Source: Chryseobacterium gleum (GTDB lineage Bacteria > Bacteroidota > Bacteroidia > Flavobacteriales_F > PHOS-HE28). Taken from it: a stretch of DNA of 64,000 nt. The translations under genes and the position numbers were made by a program. The notes beneath the pieces were generated by a model. It was not told where the DNA came from. It saw nothing but the letters and a program-made list of their open reading frames with translations, and did not search any database. Shown in pieces: positions 54,120-61,844 of this stretch (positions are counted from its first letter, which is position 1; each line of letters begins with the position of its first letter). The DNA is taken from contig CAMCAZ010000002.1 in the NCBI GenBank assembly GCA_945872795.1, forward strand, positions 1 to 64,000, read 5' to 3'.

Positions 54120-55220
54120 ATGGTCACCATCGATAAGATCACCGAGCTCAACGAACGCCTGGAAGCCCTGAAAGGCTACCTGGACATCGAGGAGAAACGC
54201 GGCCGCATCCTGGAAGAGGAGAAGTACACCCTGGACCCCGATTTCTGGAACGACCAGAAGAAGGCCCAGCTGGTGATGCACAAGATCCGTGAGCTGAAGC
54301 GTTGGGTGGGCCTTTTCGAGGGGGTTCAACGCGAGATCGATGATTTAGGCGTGGTCTACGAATTCTTCAAGGCCAAGGACGTGCCCGAAGAGGAGTTGGA
54401 CGTGCAGTTCAAAAAGGCTTCGGAAGCCTTGGAAGAGCTGGAGTTCAAGAACATGCTGAGCAACGAGGAGGATCCGCTGAGCGCCGTGGTGCAGATCACC
54501 AGCGGGGCCGGTGGGACCGAGAGCAACGACTGGGCCCTGATGCTGCTGCGCATGTACCGCATGTGGGCCGAGAAGAGCGACTATACCGTGAAGGTGCTGG
54601 ACTACCAGGATGGCGAAGCGGCCGGCATCAAACAGGCCACGTTGGAGGTGAACGGTGAGTTCGCCTTCGGCATGCTGAAGGGCGAGAACGGCGTGCACCG
54701 CCTGGTGCGCATCAGCCCCTACGACAGCCAGGCACGGCGCCACACCAGCTTCGTGAGCGTGTACGTGTACCCCCTGGTGGACGAGACCATCGAGATCGAC
54801 ATCAATCCGGCGGACATCACCTGGGACACCTTCCGCAGCGGCGGTGCCGGCGGACAGAACGTGAACAAGGTGGAGACCGGTGTACGCCTTCGCCACGGGC
54901 CCACAGGCATCGTGATCGAGAACACCGAGACCCGCAGCCAGCTGGATAACAAGACCAAGGCCCTGCAGCTGCTGAAGAGCCAGCTGTATGAGGCCGAACT
55001 GGAGAAACGGCGCAGCAAGCGCAGCGAGATCGAGGCGGGCAAGAAGAAGATCGAGTGGGGCAGCCAGATCCGCAACTACGTGCTGCAACCCTACAAACTC
55101 GTGAAGGACGTCCGCACCGAACACGAGACCAGCAGCGTGGACGATGTGCTGAACGGCCATATCGATGAGTTCCTCAAGGCCTATCTGATGCAGCACGGGC
55201 AAAGCCAGAAGGTGGGGTGA
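54120..55220 (+). CDS. prfB: Peptide chain release factor 2
   Basis: A 366-residue class I release factor starting MVTIDKITELNERLEALKGYLD. The peptidyl-hydrolysis motif is GGAGGQNVNKVETGV, with SGAGGTESNDWA earlier. The anticodon tripeptide region reads RISPYDSQARRHTSF, that is SPY where enteric RF2 has SPF; I believe similar variants occur in Bacteroidota. Unlike E. coli prfB, the frame is continuous from the ATG, with no CTTTGA-type programmed frameshift. It releases proteins at UGA and UAA. Confidence 0.95.
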   Translation: MVTIDKITELNERLEALKGYLDIEEKRGRILEEEKYTLDPDFWNDQKKAQLVMHKIRELKRWVGLFEGVQREIDDLGVVYEFFKAKDVPEEELDVQFKKASEALEELEFKNMLSNEEDPLSAVVQITSGAGGTESNDWALMLLRMYRMWAEKSDYTVKVLDYQDGEAAGIKQATLEVNGEFAFGMLKGENGVHRLVRISPYDSQARRHTSFVSVYVYPLVDETIEIDINPADITWDTFRSGGAGGQNVNKVETGVRLRHGPTGIVIENTETRSQLDNKTKALQLLKSQLYEAELEKRRSKRSEIEAGKKKIEWGSQIRNYVLQPYKLVKDVRTEHETSSVDDVLNGHIDEFLKAYLMQHGQSQKVG

Positions 55221-55223
55221 ACC

Positions 55224-55402
55224 GATCAGAAGATCAGATGATCAGAAGATCAGATAATGGGGAATGCGCTCCTCCGGAAGTATCTTGGAGAGAAGGGTGG
55301 CTTAGTGCTCCTAGGCGGGTAGGTTCCCATGCTGTGCTGGGTCCTGCGGCATTTCGTCGCGGCTATGGTATTCAATTGTCTGATCGTCTGATCTTCTGAT
55401 CG
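55224..55402. repeat. Inverted arrays of GATCAGAN octamers around a 123-bp spacer
   Basis: Left array 55224-55255: GATCAGAA, GATCAGAT, GATCAGAA, GATCAGAT. Right array 55379-55402: TCTGATCG, TCTGATCT, TCTGATCG, the reverse complement of the same units. The spacer (55256-55378) has no gene I can support. The arms could pair over ~24 bp. The same octamer occurs four times inside miaB. Confidence 0.85.
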
Positions 55403-55419
55403 ACACATCTTGCATTTCC

Positions 55420-55767
55420 ATGCCCTCCTGGACCCTCTACCACAATCCCCGCTGCACCAAGAGCCGTCTGGCCTTGGAGCTGTTGCGGGAGAAGGGCATC
55501 GAGCCAGCGGTGGTGGAGTACCTGAAGGATGTGCCCACGGAGCGCGAGATGGAGATGCTGCTGATGAAACTGGGCATCAAGGCCGCGGACCTGGTGCGCA
55601 AGAGCGAGCCGATCTTCAAGAAGCAGTACAAGGGCCTGGAGTTGAACGAGCACGAATGGGTGAGGGTGATGCGCAAACATCCCGAGCTCATCGAGCGGCC
55701 TATCATTGTCCGGAACCACAAGGCGGTCATCGGCCGACCGATCGAGAACATAGAGGAATTGTTGTAA
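55420..55767 (+). CDS. ArsC/Spx-family thioredoxin-fold protein (arsenate reductase-like)
   Basis: A 115-residue protein: [20 protein letters not shown] with the ArsC catalytic Cys (residue 12), then the family helices ([24 protein letters not shown]) and the cis-Pro/Arg region [20 protein letters not shown]. This family reduces arsenate with glutathione/glutaredoxin-type partners, though many chromosomal members without an ars operon have unproven substrates. No arsenite exporter or regulator is nearby. It directly follows the octamer array, with no clear promoter box seen. Confidence 0.85.
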   Translation: MPSWTLYHNPRCTKSRLALELLREKGIEPAVVEYLKDVPTEREMEMLLMKLGIKAADLVRKSEPIFKKQYKGLELNEHEWVRVMRKHPELIERPIIVRNHKAVIGRPIENIEELL

Positions 55768-55820
55768 GGTCCGGGGAAGGGCGAACGATCATCCGCCAAG
55801 ACCTGATAAAAGCGAAAACA

Positions 55821-57215
55821 ATGGACTACCGCATCGAGAAGGATACCATGGGCGAGGTGAAGGTGCCCGCCGACAAGTACTGGGGCGCACAGACCGAGCG
55901 CAGCCGCAACAACTTCAAGATCGGCCCGCCGGGCAGCATGCCGCGCGAGATCGTGCACGCCTTCGCCTACCTGAAGAAGGCCGCTGCGCTCACCAACATG
56001 GAGCTGGGCAAACTGCCACAGGAGAAGTGCGAGCTGATCGGCAAGGTGTGCGATGAGATCCTCACCGGCGCACTGGACGATCAATTCCCCTTGGTGATCT
56101 GGCAGACCGGCAGCGGCACTCAGAGCAACATGAACGTGAACGAAGTGGTGGCCTACCGCGCACACGTGCTCCATGGTGGCCAACTCACGGATACGGAGAA
56201 GGTGCTCAACCCCAACGACGACGTCAACAAGAGCCAGAGCAGCAATGACACCTTCCCCACGGCCATGCACATCGCGGCCTACAAGCTGACGGTGGAAGTG
56301 ACCATCCCCGGCGTGAAGAAACTGCGCGATACGCTGGCGAAGAAGTCGGAGGACTTCAAGGACATCGTGAAGACGGGTCGCACCCACTTCATGGATGCCA
56401 CGCCGCTAACCGTGGGCCAACAGTTCAGTGGTTACGTGCAGCAGCTGGACAATGGTATGCGTGCGGTGGACAATGCACTCGTGATGGTGCGCGAACTGGC
56501 GTTGGGCGGCACTGCCGTCGGTACCGGTCTCAATGCTCCCAAGGGATATAGCGTTCTGGTGGCGAAGAAGATCGCCGAGCTCACCGGCCTGCCTTTCGTC
56601 ACCGCGCCCAACAAGTTCGAGGCGCTCGCTGCGCACGATGCCATGGTGGAACTGAGCGGAGCCTTGAAGCGTCTCGCCGTTTCACTGATGAAGATCGGCA
56701 ACGACATCCGCATGCTCAGCAGCGGCCCCCGCAGCGGCATCGGCGAATTGGTCATCCCCGATAACGAGCCCGGCTCCAGCATCATGCCCGGCAAAGTGAA
56801 CCCTACACAACCTGAAGCGCTCACCATGGTCTGCGCGCAGGTGATGGGCAACGATGTGGCGGTGAGCATCGGTGGCAGCAACGGCCACTTCGAGCTGAAC
56901 GTCTTCAAGCCGCTGATCGCAGCCAACGTGTTACAGAGCGCGCGTCTGATCGGCGAGGCCTGTGTCTCGTTCAACGACAAGTGCGCCGAAGGCATCGAGC
57001 CCAACCGCCCGATGATCAAGCGTCATCTGGAGAACTCACTGATGCTCGTCACCAGCCTCAATACGCACATCGGCTACTATAAGAGCGCGGAGATCGCGAA
57101 GAAGGCGCACAAGGATGGCACCACGCTGAAGGAGGCCGCGCTAGCGTTGGGCCACGTGACAGCGGAGGACTTTGACAAATGGGTGGATCCGGCGGATATG
57201 GTGAGCGGGGGGTAG
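55821..57215 (+). CDS. fumC: Class II fumarate hydratase
   Basis: A 464-residue TCA-cycle enzyme starting [32 protein letters not shown] at 55821; the longer track ORF runs through the ArsC-like gene in another frame. Signature [13 protein letters not shown], active-site region [18 protein letters not shown], and [17 protein letters not shown]. It interconverts fumarate and malate without an Fe-S cluster. It ends 2 bp from the convergent DUF1016 gene. Confidence 0.97.
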   Translation: MDYRIEKDTMGEVKVPADKYWGAQTERSRNNFKIGPPGSMPREIVHAFAYLKKAAALTNMELGKLPQEKCELIGKVCDEILTGALDDQFPLVIWQTGSGTQSNMNVNEVVAYRAHVLHGGQLTDTEKVLNPNDDVNKSQSSNDTFPTAMHIAAYKLTVEVTIPGVKKLRDTLAKKSEDFKDIVKTGRTHFMDATPLTVGQQFSGYVQQLDNGMRAVDNALVMVRELALGGTAVGTGLNAPKGYSVLVAKKIAELTGLPFVTAPNKFEALAAHDAMVELSGALKRLAVSLMKIGNDIRMLSSGPRSGIGELVIPDNEPGSSIMPGKVNPTQPEALTMVCAQVMGNDVAVSIGGSNGHFELNVFKPLIAANVLQSARLIGEACVSFNDKCAEGIEPNRPMIKRHLENSLMLVTSLNTHIGYYKSAEIAKKAHKDGTTLKEAALALGHVTAEDFDKWVDPADMVSGG

Positions 57216-57217
57216 GC

Positions 57218-58456
57218 TCAACGTCCTTTCCTGCGTTCGATGGTCCTCAGTGCCTTCTCGATCGCCTGCTCCAGCTTCTTCTCCTTGGGTAGTGTGATGC
57301 GGTACTCTCGGGCCATCACGCGGTTCGTAAGGCCGTTCAGCGAGTAGTGCGCCACGGCATCGTCGCGTTCGGTGCAGAGCACGAGGCCCACAGGCGGGTT
57401 TTCCTCCTCGGTCATCCAATGCTCCTGGGCATAGTTCAGGTAGAGGTTCATTTGCCCGGCATCAGCATGGGTGTAACGGCCCACTTTCAGATCGATCACA
57501 ACAAGGCAGCGCAGTCGACGGTGGAAAAAGAGCAGGTCCACACGATACCACTGTTTGCCGATGCGCACGTTGCGCTGGCGGGCCACGAAAGCGAACTCGC
57601 CACCGAGCTCCAACAGGAAGTGTTCGAGGTGTTGGATCAGCGCCTCCTCCAATTCGTTCTCGTTGTATTCGTCCTTCAGGTCCAGGAACTCCAGTACGAA
57701 GGGATCACGAATGGCGCTCTCTGCGTCATCCACTTCGGCCTTTGCACCCTTGCTCAACATGCGGGTCTTGTTCCTCGAAAGCCCCGTTCGCTCATAGAAG
57801 CGTGTAGCGACCTGCCGGTCCAACTGGCGGACAGTCCAGCCGTTGCGCAGCGCTTCTCTTTCGTAGAAGGCACGCGCCTTGTCGTCGTCCACAGTAAGTA
57901 ACCGAACGTAGTGGGACCAAGGCAAGGGGAAGGCTTCAGAGACAGCATGCAGGTGTGCGATCTGTTGGGCGCGGACATCGACGGAACTGTTCTTCTTCAA
58001 TTGCGCAGACACTGTCTGCGTTTTTCGTCCGCGTCCCGTCCCTTGCTTTCCGGATGACCCTCCGTCCTCCAATTGCGCAGACACTGTCTGCGCAATTGGC
58101 CACATGATGTAGAAGGCCCGCATCTGCTCGATGTTCCGCTTAGAAAACCCGCGTCCGAAGCGCTCTGAGAGGTCGAAGCTCAGCCGGGTGATGAGTTCCT
58201 CGCCATAGCCCGCCCGATGCTCGCCGCCCTGTTCATGGTGTACGATCCTGCGACCGATCTCCCAGTAAGAGCCGGTCATCAGCGCATTCACGGCACGCGC
58301 CGAGGCGTGTCGAGCACCTTCCACCAATTGAGCGAACTCGCGTAGTACGCGGCCATACGGGGCAATGCGCTTGGTAGGCTTCCGCTTTGTCGGTTTGGTG
58401 GCCTTTCGCACAGCCGCCTTGCCGGGAGCTTGCCTCTTGACTTTCTTCGTGCCCAT
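57218..58456 (-). CDS. DUF1016/YhcG-type PD-(D/E)XK nuclease-domain protein
   Basis: A 412-residue protein. After a Lys/Arg-rich tail comes DUF1016_N (YGRVLREFAQLVEGARHASARAVNALMTGSYWEIGRRIV; FSKRNIEQMRAFYIMWPI). The C-terminal PD-(D/E)XK domain (YRVDLLFFHRRLRCLVVIDLKVG, GQMNLYLNYAQEHW) has Asp and D-x-K in place. Between the two lies an insertion where QTVSAQL occurs twice, 24 residues apart, each coded by a palindrome (see repeats). Family members are often in defence islands or next to restriction genes and their role is unsettled. Here it is solitary. Its start codon overlaps that of the divergent gene by two bases. Confidence 0.88.
   Translation of the reverse strand: MGTKKVKRQAPGKAAVRKATKPTKRKPTKRIAPYGRVLREFAQLVEGARHASARAVNALMTGSYWEIGRRIVHHEQGGEHRAGYGEELITRLSFDLSERFGRGFSKRNIEQMRAFYIMWPIAQTVSAQLEDGGSSGKQGTGRGRKTQTVSAQLKKNSSVDVRAQQIAHLHAVSEAFPLPWSHYVRLLTVDDDKARAFYEREALRNGWTVRQLDRQVATRFYERTGLSRNKTRMLSKGAKAEVDDAESAIRDPFVLEFLDLKDEYNENELEEALIQHLEHFLLELGGEFAFVARQRNVRIGKQWYRVDLLFFHRRLRCLVVIDLKVGRYTHADAGQMNLYLNYAQEHWMTEEENPPVGLVLCTERDDAVAHYSLNGLTNRVMAREYRITLPKEKKLEQAIEKALRTIERRKGR
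57998..58020. repeat. Palindromic repeat copy 1 (codes QTVSAQL)
   Basis: A 23-bp sequence with core CAGACA-C-TGTCTG, identical to 58070-58092, in frame 72 bp apart. Confidence 0.9.
58069..58099. repeat. Perfect 31-bp palindrome, copy 2 (codes QTVSAQL)
   Basis: Arms CCAATTGCGCAGACA and TGTCTGCGCAATTGG (15 bp each) around a single C. It is translated as PIAQTVSAQL on the minus strand. Confidence 0.95.
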
Positions 58457-59159
58457 GTTCCACGAATATCGGCGATCCCATGCATCCTTGGTGCTACTGA
58501 TGGCTTTGGGTGGATCCTCCGTTCAGGCACAGGTGATCGCCACCGGAGCCATGCGCCGCACCATGTGGGAAGGCCAACTCTCCGGCCTCATCGCCATGGA
58601 TTCGATCGCGAAGCCGGGTATGTTCGGCATTGGACCATTGGAGCACCTGCGGGGCGAGATCACCATGGTGGATGGTCGTTGTTTCGTGTCGTACGTAGTG
58701 AATGACGGCACGATCAAGGTGGAAGAGCGCAGTGATGTGAAGGCGCCGTTCTTCGTACGTGCCGCAGTGACCAGATGGGACCCTATTGCGCTTCCCTCCA
58801 CGGTCGTTGACCTACCCTCATTGGATAAATTCCTTACCGAATGGTCCATGACGAGAACCGAGCCGTTCACATTCCGGTTGCGAGGCCTTGTTATCGATGC
58901 TCATGTGCACGTCATCAACGTTCCACCAGGTGCGGCGATCAATGGACCCGACGAGGCTCATACGCACCAGTTGGTGGTTCAGGACAGTAACAATGAAGGC
59001 ACTTTGCTGGGTTTCTTCTCCACGGGACACAAGGCGGTGTTCACACACCACGACACCAATATTCATGTGCACTATATTTCTTGGGACAATAAGCTCATGG
59101 GCCATTTGGACCTACTTCGGGTCGATCCCACGAGGGTGGTCTTGGAGATAGGGCAGTGA
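58455..59159 (+). CDS. Exported acetolactate-decarboxylase-like protein
   Basis: A 234-residue protein with a Sec signal (MFHEYRRSHASLVLLMALGGSSVQAQ). The body fits alpha-acetolactate decarboxylase: FGIGPLEHLRGEITMVDGRC (N-terminal Glu region), then THHDTNIHVHYISWDNKLMGHL with H-x-H-x10-H, the same zinc-His spacing as in the Brevibacillus enzyme. The cytoplasmic enzyme converts acetolactate to acetoin; secreted members exist in some bacilli. Why it would be exported here is unknown, and no acetolactate synthase is nearby. The start codon shares bases with the divergent DUF1016 gene's start, so the two promoters must lie within each other's genes, or one start is misjudged. Confidence 0.72.
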   Translation: MFHEYRRSHASLVLLMALGGSSVQAQVIATGAMRRTMWEGQLSGLIAMDSIAKPGMFGIGPLEHLRGEITMVDGRCFVSYVVNDGTIKVEERSDVKAPFFVRAAVTRWDPIALPSTVVDLPSLDKFLTEWSMTRTEPFTFRLRGLVIDAHVHVINVPPGAAINGPDEAHTHQLVVQDSNNEGTLLGFFSTGHKAVFTHHDTNIHVHYISWDNKLMGHLDLLRVDPTRVVLEIGQ

Positions 59160-59180
59160 ATCGTACGACCGTATGAAGAA

Positions 59181-59199
59181 GCCCGGTCGAATGCCGGGC
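59181..59199. terminator. Small hairpin between convergent genes
   Basis: GCCCGG/CCGGGC with a 7-nt loop lies between the acetolactate-decarboxylase-like gene (ends 59159) and the small membrane protein gene (ends 59223). T-runs are weak on both sides. Confidence 0.45.
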
Positions 59200-59222
59200 A
59201 TTCGTGTTCATCGTGATCGGTC

Positions 59223-59504
59223 TCAGTTCGCTCGGAACGAGCCAGCGGTCTTAGTGATGTCGGTGTTCGATCTGGAAGCCACCTCTGTATATTCTGACGT
59301 GGAGACCGCCGTGACGTCATTGCTTTGTGGTGCTCTGCATCCATTCATGCCACAGCCAAGGTCGAACAGAGCTTGCACACCGAAGAAGCCACCGATCAGG
59401 AAGACCATGGGGTCATGCCCCGACCATCCCTGCCCGATGAACGCCACGGCCATGCCAGCGCGCAGCCAGCGCGACCAATGCCACCGACGTAAGGAAGCGA
59501 TCAT
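59223..59504 (-). CDS. Small YgaP/DUF2892-like membrane protein
   Basis: A 93-residue protein that is not the track's 254-residue ORF: the real start is ATG 59504, overlapping the rhodanese stop by 4 bp (ATGA). Sequence MIASLRRWHWSRWLRAGMAV then FIGQGWSGHDPMVFLIGGFFGVQALFDLGCGMNGC suggests one or two membrane helices and a C-x5-type Cys pair (GCGMNGC) resembling the DUF2892 part of YgaP. YgaP-type proteins join a rhodanese to such a membrane domain, and here the two are separate coupled genes. It may help sulfane-sulfur handling at the inner membrane. Confidence 0.7.
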   Translation of the reverse strand: MIASLRRWHWSRWLRAGMAVAFIGQGWSGHDPMVFLIGGFFGVQALFDLGCGMNGCRAPQSNDVTAVSTSEYTEVASRSNTDITKTAGSFRAN

Positions 59505-59812
59505 CCCTTGAGGGCGCGTACCGAGGTCCATGGCCCACCGTTGTAGCACTCGAAGCCGTTGCGCTTCAGCACATCGGCAGCCATGCCACTGCGTGCACCA
59601 CTGCGGCAGCAGGTGATCACCGCCTTGGTCTTGTCGAGCTTCCCACATTGGTTCTGGACCTTGTCCAAGGGGATGTTGATCGAGCCCTTCACATGGCCGG
59701 ACTTGAATTCCTCGGGCGTCCGAACGTCGATGATGGTGGCGCCTTCCTTGATCTTCTGCGCAAGGTCCACTTTGGGACCGCCGATACCGAACAGGGACTG
59801 AAGCAGGGACAT
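59501..59812 (-). CDS. Rhodanese-like sulfurtransferase
   Basis: A 103-residue single rhodanese domain: KEGATIIDVRTPEEFKSGHVKGSINIPLDKV, then the active-site loop VITCCRSGARSGMAADVL with Cys in CRSGARS, and GFECYNGGPWTSV. It transfers sulfane sulfur from thiosulfate or persulfides. It is coupled to the downstream membrane-protein gene and lies in a minus-strand group with DsrE and SoxB-like genes, suggesting a sulfur-oxidation or sulfane-transfer role. GACCTTTG at 59845-59852 (minus) may be its promoter box. Confidence 0.9.
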   Translation of the reverse strand: MSLLQSLFGIGGPKVDLAQKIKEGATIIDVRTPEEFKSGHVKGSINIPLDKVQNQCGKLDKTKAVITCCRSGARSGMAADVLKRNGFECYNGGPWTSVRALKG

Positions 59813-59844
59813 GGGATGGAGTATTGATGGGTGAATGACGATAC

Positions 59845-59852
59845 AAAGGTCG
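59845..59852 (-). promoter_or_regulatory. Possible -7 box GACCTTTG ahead of rhodanese
   Basis: On the minus strand, 32 bp before the rhodanese ATG; one mismatch from TAnnTTTG. The same GACCTTTG variant precedes msrB and the DsrE gene. Confidence 0.4.
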
Positions 59853-59907
59853 ACGCACTGCCTGGGCGTTTGCGGTGATACCGGTCACAGAGCTGCCGGT
59901 TCTGCGA

Positions 59908-61341
59908 TCAGAACACGTAGTTGATGATGAGGTCGGCGTGCACCATGTCCACCTTGTTGAAGGACTGCCGCTCGGTGAGCGAAGCACTTTCGATCGGCAC
60001 TTTGCCCAAGACCAGCAGTTGCATGGCCAGACCCTGCCAGCCGCCCTTGAAGCGGTACTGCGTGTTCACGTCGAACTGGGCGTACGACGGCATCGTGTAT
60101 TTGTTCAAGCGTGTATCGGTGATGGCAGGCATGAGGTAGGCGCCGCCGTCCAACTGGATCCGCCAGCCGCTCTTCTTATCGTTCCAGATCAGGTTCAGGG
60201 AGCTGGCGTGCACGTCGCCCATGCCCTCGTTGCGTTCGCGCGGCAGGAAGGTGAAGAAGGGGTCCCGGCCCCATTCCCGGGGCATCAGATAGCGACCATC
60301 ACCCGTGATGCGTGTGTAGTTCAGTTGCCACCGGAATTTACCGAGCACATTGCGCAGGCGGCCACTGAAGGCCCAGGAAGACTGCCCCTCGGGCATGTAC
60401 GCCAGGCTGTCCGTGGCGTGTTCGCCGGTGGCCGTCGGGTCCTGCCGGATGGCCATGCCCGATATGCTCCATCGGTCCTCCTGGTCGCCAGCGTTCACTT
60501 GCAAAAGCGCACTGTTGAAGATGTTCTCCGTGTACACATCCCATACTGTCACGCTTAGCTTTTTCCCCAATGATTGCTTTGCCGACAGCGCGAAGATCCC
60601 AGCGCTTTCCAGGATCTCGCCATGCATGGCCGACTCGCCATACACGTTACGTCCCACGGGATAGACGTCCATGCTCTCGGATACCGTGTACCATTCACTG
60701 GCGCCACGTGGCGCGACACGATAGAGCCAGCCACCTTCCAAGTTGGTGCCGTGTTTGCTCCGGTGCCTGGCCCACAGGCCCTCGAACAGGGTGGGATGCA
60801 TGCGGCCATCCTGCGGGTTGAGGAAGGGGGTGTTCAGTTCCTGTTTACCGAACACCAGGTTGGTGCGGCCACTGTGTGACAGCCAGTCCAGTTGGAACTC
60901 ATGCAAATAGGCCAGATCATTGGTGTGGCGCGGATCGTTCACATCGTACAGGCCGATCTCATAGCGGTTGGGCAGGCCTGTCACCGGGTCCAGTTGGGTC
61001 AGGTCCGAGGTGGCCAGATCAAAGGTGTAACCGCCGGCCAGTTTGAATCGTGTGCCATGCCATCGTTGCGATGCGAAACCCAACACACCGCCGAAAGCCA
61101 CCGCGTGGTAGTCGGAAGGAGCGCCGTCGTTGATGGTAAGCATGTTGTACTGGCGGAACCGGCCTTCCACTTCGCCCCGCTTCATCATTTCATAGAGGTG
61201 GCTGGCGCCTCGCAGACTGTCGTCCGAAGGGATGTCCTGCTCACTGTGCTGGGCACTGCCGATCAACGGCAGCAGGAGGGAAAGGGCAAGGGACAGGCCC
61301 CACCGACCAGTTCCCGGTCGGTCCATGAACAGGCTGTGCAT
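59908..61341 (-). CDS. OprD-like outer-membrane porin
   Basis: About 477 residues; M at 61341 or 61326 (MDRPGTGRWGLSLALSLLLPLIGSAQ gives the signal). The N-terminus DDSLRGASHLYEMMKRGEVEGRFRQYNMLTIND and GGVLGFASQRWHGTRFKLAGGYTFDLATSDL fit OprD-family porins. About 16 amphipathic strands follow, such as SGRTNLVFGKQELNTPFLNPQDGRMHPTLFEG, ending with VDMVHADLIINYVF (terminal Phe). Homologues pass small anions or organic acids. Location between DsrE and rhodanese suggests uptake of sulfur compounds, but that is inference. Confidence 0.75.
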   Translation of the reverse strand: MHSLFMDRPGTGRWGLSLALSLLLPLIGSAQHSEQDIPSDDSLRGASHLYEMMKRGEVEGRFRQYNMLTINDGAPSDYHAVAFGGVLGFASQRWHGTRFKLAGGYTFDLATSDLTQLDPVTGLPNRYEIGLYDVNDPRHTNDLAYLHEFQLDWLSHSGRTNLVFGKQELNTPFLNPQDGRMHPTLFEGLWARHRSKHGTNLEGGWLYRVAPRGASEWYTVSESMDVYPVGRNVYGESAMHGEILESAGIFALSAKQSLGKKLSVTVWDVYTENIFNSALLQVNAGDQEDRWSISGMAIRQDPTATGEHATDSLAYMPEGQSSWAFSGRLRNVLGKFRWQLNYTRITGDGRYLMPREWGRDPFFTFLPRERNEGMGDVHASSLNLIWNDKKSGWRIQLDGGAYLMPAITDTRLNKYTMPSYAQFDVNTQYRFKGGWQGLAMQLLVLGKVPIESASLTERQSFNKVDMVHADLIINYVF

Positions 61342-61344
61342 GAC

Positions 61345-61779
61345 CTAGAACCCGGCTTTGATGTAACTCCAGCCCTCCTCCTGTCGCTCCACAATGTGGA
61401 TGATCCCGGCCTTCACGAAACCGGCCTCTGGCACGATCTTGCTGCGGTCCAGCTTGCGCTCAGTGATGGTGTTCTCGCAGGCCAGGAACACGATGCCGCG
61501 CTCGCTGAAGTGCTTCACCTTATCGGCCACCATGCTGCGGTCGGTCATCAACAGGTCCATGCCCGGCCCGTGGCACACCACTTCCAGTTGCATCGTGGGC
61601 GCGGCTTCCAGCATGTTGCGCAACTGGCGCATAAGGCCCTTGTGTACAAGCGTATCGCCGCTCACCAGTTGCATCACGATGCGGTGCTTGCGGGGCTCGT
61701 TGGATCTCGTGGTTCCCTGCGCGTGGGATGTCAGAGCGCTTCCCAACATCAGTACGAAAAGGAGGATGAGCTTCTTCAT
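61345..61779 (-). CDS. Exported DsrE-family protein
   Basis: A 144-residue protein starting MKKLILLFVLMLGSALTSHAQ at 61779 (signal peptide); the track ORF starts far upstream inside the SoxB-like gene. The DsrE/DsrF-like fold shows IVMQLVSGDTLVHKGLMRQLRNML, QLEVVCHGPGMDLLM and GIVFLACENTITERKLDRSKI. The Cys in VVCHG and LACEN could carry persulfide. DsrE proteins move sulfur in oxidation pathways, and an exported form would work in the periplasm, where Sox-type chemistry takes place. It starts 65 bp after the SoxB-like gene and ends 3 bp before the porin. CAAAGGTC at 61795-61802 is a possible -7 box. Confidence 0.82.
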   Translation of the reverse strand: MKKLILLFVLMLGSALTSHAQGTTRSNEPRKHRIVMQLVSGDTLVHKGLMRQLRNMLEAAPTMQLEVVCHGPGMDLLMTDRSMVADKVKHFSERGIVFLACENTITERKLDRSKIVPEAGFVKAGIIHIVERQEEGWSYIKAGF

Positions 61780-61844
61780 GGTCTGTTGATGGTGCAAAGG
61801 TCCTTGGTGTGTTGGGCTTGGTTCAGTGACCTCGCTCACGGAGC

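Noticed and set aside
54120-54260. Programmed +1 frameshift in prfB
   Set aside because: The frame is continuous from the ATG through the first 50 codons with no in-frame TGA or CTTTGA slip site.
59223-59987. 254-residue ORF covering the rhodanese region
   Set aside because: Only the last 93 codons (from ATG 59504) look like a protein; the rest overlaps the clear rhodanese in another frame.
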